A stretch of 64,000 bases of DNA from Nocardioides rotundus (GTDB lineage: Bacteria; Actinomycetota; Actinomycetes; Propionibacteriales; Nocardioidaceae), in the NCBI RefSeq assembly GCF_019931675.1, contig NZ_CP082922.1, forward strand, positions 1,813,001 through 1,877,000. Reading direction: 5' to 3'. Positions 58,688-64,000 of the stretch are shown one piece after another. The stretch's first letter is position 1; every line of letters starts with the position of its first letter. Both the position numbers and the translations under genes were made by a program. A model generated the notes under the pieces. That model did not search any database. It saw only the letters and a program-made list of their open reading frames with translations, and was not told the DNA's origin.

Positions 58688-60124
58688 TCAGTCGCGTCTC
58701 GGCTCTATCCGAATGAGATCGGGGTCGAACTTCACGTGACCAGGAACGATGGGCTCGATGGTCACCGTCACCAGTTCGTCCACGAGCATCCGGCGACGGT
58801 CCACGTCCAACTCCTTCCACTTCGACTCGACCACCTCGCGGCGCTCCGCGGTGCCGACCGGCTCGTCAACGTCCGCGAGCAGCTTCGCCGCCACCGACAC
58901 CGATCGGTCGAGCAGCTCCGCGTCGATCTCGTCGATGCGAGCCTTCACGTCGTTGATCGCCGCGGTGATCTCCAGCACGGGCTGGTGGATGTCGCGCAGC
59001 AGCGGGCTCAGCTCCTTGACGCGCTCGACCAGGGCGTTCCGCTCGGTCAGCAGCTCTTCGCGGTCCGGCCCAGCGTCTTCCTGCGGCATCACGAGGTCGT
59101 GCACGTCCGCCGAGGACAGTCGGGTGAGCACCGCCTCGGTGACCATCGCGTCGACGGGCTCGCGCTGGCGGGTGAGGTGGAACTGCTCACCGCAGCGGTA
59201 CGTCGGCTGCTTGCGGCTGTTCGTCCCCGAGACGAGCGTCGCGCCGCACTTCCCGCACAGCCCGATCGTGGACAGGAGGTACTTCGGTTGGTTGCCCTGC
59301 CTCGCCGACCTCCGCACGTTGTCCTCCAGCTTCGCCACCGCAGCCCGCCATGTCTGTTCGCTGACGATGGGCGGGAACCCCTCGCCCTGCACCGGGTACA
59401 ACTCGCCCGAGTCGTAGTGCTTGATGTAGCCAGCGTAGAGCGGATTCGCCAGCAGGTACCGCACGGCATCGACGGAGAACTCCGACCCGCGCGCGGTGAG
59501 GTGTCCGGCCTTGTTCAGGTCCTCGCGGATGCGACGGATTGACAGCGACGGCTCGCCGAGGAACGCGTCGAAGGCCCGCCGAACCGCGTTGGCCTCTTCC
59601 TCGATCAGCTCGCCCTCCCGCGTCCAGCCGAACGCCTTCCAGGTGGACGCCGGTATGCCCTCGGCACGTCGGCGCTCGTTCGACCGGATCTGACGCTCGG
59701 CCTTGCGACGTGCCTCGAACCGGGCGAGAGCGGCGAGCATCGTCGCCCGGAACTCGCCGTCCGCCGTCGAGAGGTCGATCTCGCCGTCCACCGTGACGAC
59801 CCGCAAACCGAGGTCGATCAGCGTGTTCAAGTCCTTCGTGCTGCGCAGCAAGCGGTCCATGTCCACGGCGACGACCATCGAGAACCGACCCGCCCGGGCG
59901 TCGTTCAGCATCTCGGCCCACCGAGTGCCAGCGCGGCGCTTCTTCGTCGCCGACACCGCGTTGTCGTCGTAGACCTCGACGACCTCCCAGTCCTTCGCCT
60001 CGGCCAGCGCCCTGATCTTCCGCAACTGGGTCTCGACAGTCCACCGGTCGCCCTTGCGGTCCAACGAGGCGCGGACGTACGCCGCCACCTCGTTCGTCTT
60101 CCTCAGCGATACCAGTTCGACCAT
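58688..60124 (-). CDS. int: Large serine recombinase (integrase)
   Basis: The 478-residue protein has an N-terminal resolvase domain (AAYVRASLDRKGDRWTVETQ with catalytic Ser near residue 20, VVAVDMDRLLRSTKDLNTLI, GEFRATMLAALARFEARRKAERQIR). The recombinase domain follows (FGWTREGELIEEEANAVRRAFDAFL), then a zinc-ribbon with Cys pairs GLCGKCGATLVSG and YRCGEQFH, and a C-terminal coiled coil. It sits 20 bp inside the right att arm, typical for serine integrases. It catalyses att-site recombination; excision would need a directionality factor, for which the small proteins are candidates. Confidence 0.93.
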   Translation of the reverse strand: MVELVSLRKTNEVAAYVRASLDRKGDRWTVETQLRKIRALAEAKDWEVVEVYDDNAVSATKKRRAGTRWAEMLNDARAGRFSMVVAVDMDRLLRSTKDLNTLIDLGLRVVTVDGEIDLSTADGEFRATMLAALARFEARRKAERQIRSNERRRAEGIPASTWKAFGWTREGELIEEEANAVRRAFDAFLGEPSLSIRRIREDLNKAGHLTARGSEFSVDAVRYLLANPLYAGYIKHYDSGELYPVQGEGFPPIVSEQTWRAAVAKLEDNVRRSARQGNQPKYLLSTIGLCGKCGATLVSGTNSRKQPTYRCGEQFHLTRQREPVDAMVTEAVLTRLSSADVHDLVMPQEDAGPDREELLTERNALVERVKELSPLLRDIHQPVLEITAAINDVKARIDEIDAELLDRSVSVAAKLLADVDEPVGTAERREVVESKWKELDVDRRRMLVDELVTVTIEPIVPGHVKFDPDLIRIEPRRD

Positions 60125-60143
60125 GCAACCAAGCTTACGTCAA

Positions 60144-60170
60144 CGAGTGTTGCAACCTCGATATGTGCTA
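60144..60170. other. Right attachment site of the integrative element
   Basis: The arm 60144-60168 matches the reverse complement of 51564-51588 at 19 of 25 positions. The core ATGTGCTA ends at 60170, where the oxidoreductase frame resumes (TAC GAG AAC). The integrase gene ends 20 bp inside this boundary on the minus strand. Confidence 0.8.
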
Positions 60171-60942
60171 CGAGAACCCGCTCTACATGGCCGAGGACGC
60201 GGGCGCGGCCGACCTGATCGCGGGCGGCCGGCTGCAGCTCGGCATCAGCCGTGGCTCACCGGAGCAGGTCGTCGATGGCTGGCGCTACTTCGGCTACCAG
60301 CCCGCCGAGGGCGAGGACCACGCCGCGATGGCGCGGCGGCACACCGAAGTCTTCCTGGAGGTGCTGCAGGGCAAGGGCTTCGCCGAGCCGAGCCCGCGGC
60401 CGATGTTCCCCAACCCGCCGGGCCTGCTGCGTCCCGAGCCGCACTCCCCCGGCCTCCGCGAGCGGATCTGGTGGGGTGCCGTCTCCGACGCCACCGCCAA
60501 GTGGACCGCGGAGAAGGGGATGAACCTGATGAGCTCGACGCTGAAGGCGGACGAGACCGGCGAGCCGTTCCACGTCCAGCAGCGCAAGCAGATCGAGGTC
60601 TTCCGCGACGCCTGGGCCGAGGCCGGCCACGACTTCGAGCCGCGGGTCTCGGTGAGCCGCTCGATCATGCCGATAGTCAACGAGATGGACCGCGCCTACT
60701 TCGGCCGCGAGGGCGAGAGCAGCGACCAGGTGGGCTTCATCGAGCAGAACCTCAAGGCGGTCTTCGGCCGGACCTACGCCGCGGAGCCGGACGTGCTGGT
60801 CAAGCAGCTCGCCGAGGACGAGGCGATCGCCGCGGCGGACACGCTGCTGTTGACCGTGCCGAACCAACTGGGCGTGGACTACAACGCCCACATCCTCGAG
60901 GCGGTCCTCACCGACGTCGCCCCCGCGCTCGGCTGGCGCTGA
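60163..60942 (+). pseudogene. Luciferase-like flavin oxidoreductase, C-terminal fragment
   Basis: The frame continues from the att core as MCYENPLYMAEDAGAADLIAGG, then LQLGISRGSPEQVVDGWRYFGY, DATAKWTAEKGMNLMSSTLKADE, and ends DVAPALGWR. These are barrel strands and insertion loops of LLM flavin-dependent monooxygenases. Native sequence would read MRYENP; the element changes Arg to Cys at the junction. The ATG at 60163 allows a separate start but there is no clear RBS, and without the N-terminal strands it should not fold as an enzyme. Confidence 0.88.
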
Positions 60943-60988
60943 CGGCGAGGCGAGTACGGCGCAGCCCGGCCGGCGTACCGTGTCCGTC

Positions 60989-61372
60989 ATGGACACCGCC
61001 GACCGGGCTGCCCGCGTCCTGGTGCTCGGCCTCGATCCGCGGCGGGTCGACGGTCCGTGGGACCCCGAGCCCGTCGTACGGGCCATCGATGAGGGGCGCG
61101 CGGAGTGTGCCGCGCACGGCCTCCCGGTGGACTACTGCCTGGTCGGGCTGGACGGCAGCGACGACGTACCCGCGGTGATCACCGACGCGGTGCGCAGCCG
61201 TCCGTGGGAGTGCGTGGTGATCGGCGGCGGCATCCGGCACGACGACGCGCTCTTCGAGCGGGTGCTGAACCTGGTGCACGCGCATGCCCCGGGCGCCGCG
61301 ATCGCGCTCAGCGGCACCCCGACCGAGGTGTACGCCGCCGCCGCGCGCCACCTCACCGAGGCCTCTCAGTAG
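60989..61372 (+). CDS. Conserved small alpha/beta protein of unknown function
   Basis: The 127-residue protein starts at ATG 60989. It has alternating strands and helices: VLVLGLDPRRVDGPWDPEPVVRAI, DYCLVGLDGSDDVPAVITDAV, WECVVIGGGIRHDDALFERVLNLVHAHAPGAAIALSG. This is a response-regulator-like or Rossmann-like fold without a clear phosphoacceptor or GxGxxG motif. From memory, such proteins are common orphans in actinobacteria and proteobacteria. It lies 46 bp after the interrupted oxidoreductase and may have been its operon partner. Confidence 0.75.
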   Translation: MDTADRAARVLVLGLDPRRVDGPWDPEPVVRAIDEGRAECAAHGLPVDYCLVGLDGSDDVPAVITDAVRSRPWECVVIGGGIRHDDALFERVLNLVHAHAPGAAIALSGTPTEVYAAAARHLTEASQ

Positions 61373-61382
61373 CGCTCGTCGT

Positions 61383-61449
61383 TGGTCGAGCCCGTCGAGC
61401 CCGTCGAGACCAGCGGGGCCCCTTGTCGGTGGTCGAGCCCGTCGAGACC
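61383..61449. repeat. Short repeats of GGTCGAGCCCGTCGAGACC
   Basis: The 19-bp unit is intact at 61431-61449. A variant with one extra CCCGTCGAG unit lies at 61384-61411. The unit is a near-palindrome (GGTCGAG...CGAGACC). Similar GGTCGAGCC-type repeats are frequent in Nocardioides intergenic regions (recollection). It lies between two convergent genes, next to the fourth 42-bp repeat. Confidence 0.6.
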
Positions 61450-61458
61450 GCGTCACAA

Positions 61459-61500
61459 CGTCATGCGAACCGGGGAAGGGGTTCCCCGGAGCGTATGACG
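61459..61500. repeat. 42-bp dispersed palindromic repeat, copy 4
   Basis: The repeat starts CGTCATGCGAAC and ends CGGAGCGTATGACG with core GGGGAAGGGGTTCCCC, more palindromic in the centre than copies 1-3. Length is again 42 bp and the outer arms are conserved. It lies between the convergent genes ending at 61372 (+) and 61552 (-). Confidence 0.83.
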
Positions 61501-61551
61501 TCCCGCGCGGCGGCGCGAGCGCCAGCAGCAGGGATACGGCGGCGCGGCGCC

Positions 61552-61926
61552 TCAGACGTTGAACCCCAGCGCCCGCAGCTGCTCGCGGCCGTCCTCGGTG
61601 ATCTTGTCCGGGCCCCACGGCGGCATCCAGACCCAGTTGAGGACGACGTCGCTGACCAGGCCCTCCAGGGCCGTGCGGGTCTGGTCCTCGATCACGTCGG
61701 TCAGCGGGCAGGCGGCCGAGGTGAGGGTCATGTCCAGCACCGCACTCGAGTCCTCCTCGATGTGCACGCCGTAGAGCAGGCCCAGGTCGACGACGTTGAT
61801 CCCCAGCTCGGGGTCGACGACGTCCTTCATCGCCTCGGTCACGTCGTCCTCGGAGACGGTGCTCGTCGCGGCGCCGGTGGCCTCCGGCACCTCGGGCAGG
61901 TCGTCGTGGGTGGTGTTCTCGGTCAT
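61552..61926 (-). CDS. sufT: SufT/PaaD-like metal-sulfur cluster assembly factor
   Basis: The 124-residue DUF59 (MIP18) protein has AMKDVVDPELGINVVDLGLLYGV, SSAVLDMTLTSAACPLTDVIEDQ (the conserved Cys of the family) and WMPPWGPDKITEDGREQLRALG. SufT-type proteins help Fe-S maturation. It is the last gene of the suf operon (sufC-sufS-sufU-sufT order here), one base after sufU. Confidence 0.92.
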   Translation of the reverse strand: MTENTTHDDLPEVPEATGAATSTVSEDDVTEAMKDVVDPELGINVVDLGLLYGVHIEEDSSAVLDMTLTSAACPLTDVIEDQTRTALEGLVSDVVLNWVWMPPWGPDKITEDGREQLRALGFNV

Positions 61927-61927
61927 C

Positions 61928-62404
61928 TCAGTCCTCCTGGTTGCTCATCGCGGCGGCGGGAGTGGCCGACGCCGCGGTGGACACCGCGTCCTTCCAGGCC
62001 ATCCACCCCAGCAGCGCGCACTTGATCCGCGCCGGGAACTTGGCGACGCCGGCGAACGCGATCCCGTCCTCCAGCACGTCCTCGTCCGGCTCCACCTGGC
62101 CCTTGCCCTGCATCAGCTCGGTGAACGTGTCCAGCACGCTCATCGCCTCGTCGACCTGCTTGCCGATCAGCAGATCGGTCATCACCGAGGTGGACGCCTG
62201 CGAGATCGAGCAACCGACGGCGTCGTAGGACACGTCGGCCACGGTGTCGCCCTCCAGGTGCACGCGCAGCGTCACCTCGTCGCCGCACGTCGGGTTGACG
62301 TGGTGCACCTCGGCCTCGAACGGCTCGCGAAGCCCCTTGTTGAGGGGGTTCTTGTAGTGGTCGAGGATGATCTCCTGGTAGAGCGCATCCAGATCCTGGC
62401 TCAT
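61928..62404 (-). CDS. sufU: SufU zinc-dependent sulfurtransferase
   Basis: ATG 62404 (MSQDLDALYQEIILDHYKNP) is used; the frame upstream is antisense to sufS. The 158-residue IscU/NifU-like protein has the three conserved Cys in NPTCGDEVTLRV, VGCSISQAS and IKCALLGWMAW, with Asp in CGDE completing the zinc site. It accepts sulfur from SufS. The protein has an extended Ala-rich C-terminus. Confidence 0.93.
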   Translation of the reverse strand: MSQDLDALYQEIILDHYKNPLNKGLREPFEAEVHHVNPTCGDEVTLRVHLEGDTVADVSYDAVGCSISQASTSVMTDLLIGKQVDEAMSVLDTFTELMQGKGQVEPDEDVLEDGIAFAGVAKFPARIKCALLGWMAWKDAVSTAASATPAAAMSNQED

Positions 62405-62406
62405 TC

Positions 62407-63690
62407 TCACCCCACCTTGAAGTAGTCGCGGGTGGCGTTCAGCGCCTCGATGAAGGCGTCGATCTCCGCCGGGGTCGTGTACAGGTACGACGACATCCGG
62501 GTGGACGCCTGCACCCCGAACCGCTGGTGGGCCGGCTTGGCGCAGTGGTGTCCGGCGCGTACGGCGACCCCGCGGGAGTCGAGCACCTGGGCCACGTCGT
62601 GCGGGTGCACCCCGTCGAGCTCGAAGGAGATCGCGCCGCCGCGCAGCGCCGCGTCGGTTGGCCCGAGGATGGTCACGCCCGGCACGGTGGAGAGGCCCTC
62701 CAGGGCGTAGCCGGTGATCGCCTCCTCGTGCGCCCGGACCTTGTCCAGCCCGAGCTCGCGCAGGTAGTCCACCGCCGCCCCCAGGCCAACGGCCTCGACG
62801 ATCGGCGGCGTCCCGGCCTCGAACCGGTGCGGGATGCCGGCGTAGGTGGACCGGTCCATGGTCACCGTGGCGATCATCTCGCCCCCGCCGAGGAACGGCG
62901 GCAGCTGCTCCAGCAGGGTACGGCGACCCCACAGGACCCCGATCCCGGTCGGCCCGACCACCTTGTGGCCGGTGAAGACCACCACGTCGGGCCGGTCGGA
63001 CTCCGGCATCGCGGCCAGGTCGATCGGCAGCTGCGGCGCGGCCTGGGACGCGTCGACCACCACGATGGCGCCGACCTCGTGCGCGCGACGGGTCAGCTCG
63101 GCGACCGGGTTGACCGTGCCGAGCATGTTCGACACCCAGGTGAACGCGACGACCTTGGTGCGCTCGGTGATCAGCTCGTCGATGTTCGACAGGTCCAGCT
63201 GCCCGTCGTCGGTGACGCCGAACCAGCGCAGCGTGGCACCCGTGCGCTCGGTGAGCAGCTGCCAGGGCACGATGTTGGAGTGGTGCTCCATCTCGGTGAT
63301 GACGACCTCGTCGCCTGCACCGACCCGCAGGTCGCCCTCGGCCCACGCCAGCGTGTTCGCCACCAGGTTGAGCGCCTCGGAGGCGTTCTTGGTGAAGATC
63401 ACCTCGTCGCGGTCCGGCGCCCCGAGGAAGGCCGCGACCTTGTCGCGCGCCTCCTCGAAGGCGGCCGTCGACTCCGCACCGAGCTGGTGCATCGCCCGGG
63501 CGATGTTGGCGTTGTGCTTCTCCAGGTGGTCGACCATCGTGTCGATGACCACCTGCGGCTTCTGCGAGGTGTTCGCCGAGTCCAGGTAGACCAGCGGACG
63601 CCCGCCCTCGAGGGTGCGGCCCAGGATCGGGAAGTCCTTGCGGACCACGTCGAGCCCGGGCAGCAGCCCCTGCAGGTCGGTGGTGGTCAT
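62407..63690 (-). CDS. sufS: Cysteine desulfurase SufS
   Basis: The 427-residue PLP-dependent class V aminotransferase has VYLDSANTSQKPQVVID, VVITEMEHHSNIVPWQ, VDASQAAPQLPIDL, catalytic Lys in VFTGHKVVGPTGIGVLWG (about residue 233) and the persulfide Cys in VRAGHHCAKPAHQRFG (about 370). It releases sulfur from cysteine for Fe-S cluster assembly. It is 2 bp after sufC and 2 bp before sufU. Confidence 0.95.
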   Translation of the reverse strand: MTTTDLQGLLPGLDVVRKDFPILGRTLEGGRPLVYLDSANTSQKPQVVIDTMVDHLEKHNANIARAMHQLGAESTAAFEEARDKVAAFLGAPDRDEVIFTKNASEALNLVANTLAWAEGDLRVGAGDEVVITEMEHHSNIVPWQLLTERTGATLRWFGVTDDGQLDLSNIDELITERTKVVAFTWVSNMLGTVNPVAELTRRAHEVGAIVVVDASQAAPQLPIDLAAMPESDRPDVVVFTGHKVVGPTGIGVLWGRRTLLEQLPPFLGGGEMIATVTMDRSTYAGIPHRFEAGTPPIVEAVGLGAAVDYLRELGLDKVRAHEEAITGYALEGLSTVPGVTILGPTDAALRGGAISFELDGVHPHDVAQVLDSRGVAVRAGHHCAKPAHQRFGVQASTRMSSYLYTTPAEIDAFIEALNATRDYFKVG

Positions 63691-63692
63691 GG

Positions 63693-64000
63693 TCAGACCG
63701 CTGCCTTCACGTACTTGTCGTAGCCCTCGGCCTCGAGCTGGTCGGCCAGCTCCGGACCGCCCTGCTCGGCGATCCTGCCGTTGACGAACACGTGCACGAA
63801 GTCCGGCTTGATGTAGCGCAGGATCCGCGTGTAGTGGGTGATCAGCAGGACGCCCTTGTCGCCGTCCTCGGTGAAGCGGTTGACCCCCTCGGAGACGACG
63901 CGCAGGGCGTCGATGTCCAGGCCGGAGTCGGTCTCGTCGAGCACCGCGACCTTGGGGTCGAGCAGCTCCAGCTGGGCGATCTCGTGCCGCTTCTTCTCAC
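63693..64000 (-). CDS. sufC: Fe-S cluster assembly ATPase SufC (5' end outside window)
   Basis: The gene is cut by the window edge. The visible C-terminal 101 residues begin [22 protein letters not shown], the end of the ABC signature and Walker B. They continue [21 protein letters not shown], switch His [19 protein letters not shown], and end YDKYVKAAV. This is diagnostic for SufC, the ATPase of the SufBCD scaffold. sufB and sufD should lie further right. Confidence 0.93.
   Translation of the reverse strand, partial: EKKRHEIAQLELLDPKVAVLDETDSGLDIDALRVVSEGVNRFTEDGDKGVLLITHYTRILRYIKPDFVHVFVNGRIAEQGGPELADQLEAEGYDKYVKAAV

Larger units (their letters stand above)
51560..60170. mobile_element. 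Integrative mobilizable element (~8.6 kb) with serine integrase, CRESS-like Rep and Cd/Pb resistance
   Basis: The ends are defined by the repeated att cores and by the interrupted flavin oxidoreductase. Distance between equivalent core positions is 8607 bp. Content, all on the minus strand: integrase (60124), three small proteins, Rep, MobC, relaxase, coiled-coil membrane protein, CmtR-like repressor and P1B ATPase. It has rep and mob genes but no VirB/FtsK-type transfer genes, so it is probably mobilised by a helper after excision and autonomous or rolling-circle replication. The P-ATPase cargo gives a selectable metal-resistance trait. Confidence 0.88.

Noticed and set aside
58599-58820. 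Small minus-strand ORF overlapping the end of the integrase gene
   Set aside because: Its Arg/Gly/Ser-rich sequence overlaps the integrase in another frame and has no RBS.
60163-60942. Independent LLM gene starting at ATG 60163
   Set aside because: It lacks the N-terminal barrel strands, has no Shine-Dalgarno, and its sequence continues exactly from the fragment ending at 51561.

Overview
This is chromosomal DNA of a high-GC actinobacterium. Gene content (GuaB1-type IMPDH paralogue, FabG/FabI pair, dodecin, DUF3099, acVLRF1-type release factor, CtpG/CmtR-like metal resistance, SUF assembly with SufU and SufT), frequent GTG starts and 4-bp ATGA/GTGA overlaps fit Nocardioides or a close relative. 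The assignment is inference; no rRNA or complete tRNA is present to confirm it.

Layout. (1) 1-4123 is the end of an integrated element (phage-like or AICE-like cargo, mostly unknown proteins). It stops exactly at a copy of the 3' end of a tRNA-Leu gene (4100-4123), followed by what looks like the native tRNA terminator. (2) 4205-11184 holds two back-to-back FecCD/BtuCD-type uptake systems. The plus-strand operon (permease, lipoprotein, ATPase, methyltransferase) has a Fur/Zur-like dyad just before its first start codon. The minus-strand operon (lipoprotein, permease, ATPase, small DUF6221-like protein) is preceded by a clear cobalamin riboswitch, so it is probably a B12/corrinoid or cobalt importer. 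(3) 11230-51139 is a core-like region: purine salvage, galactokinase, acyl-CoA dehydrogenases under a TetR-like palindrome, peptide deformylase, uroporphyrinogen methyltransferase, a sortase/CAP/surface-protein cluster, SPFH/NfeD, SerB, a four-carbon sugar-acid kinase/dehydrogenase pair, FabI/FabG, MoaA, SURF1, an ABC exporter, ABC-F, a zinc peptidase and RNA-quality-control type proteins. (4) 51560-60170 is an integrative mobilizable element of about 8.6 kb inserted inside a luciferase-like flavin oxidoreductase gene. It carries a large serine integrase, a HUH plus superfamily-3-helicase Rep resembling bacterial CRESS-type Reps, MobC, a relaxase with an overlapping coiled-coil membrane protein, and a Cd/Pb-type P-ATPase with a CmtR-like repressor. 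Its two att sites can be read directly, and joining the flanks restores one uninterrupted oxidoreductase frame. (5) 60989-64000 holds a small conserved protein and the 3' part of a suf operon (sufC, sufS, sufU, sufT).

A 42-bp palindromic repeat occurs four times (15206, 15269, 39913, 61459), each time in the gap between two convergent genes. One core gene, a DUF2252 protein at 15337-16679, is broken by a single-base frameshift.
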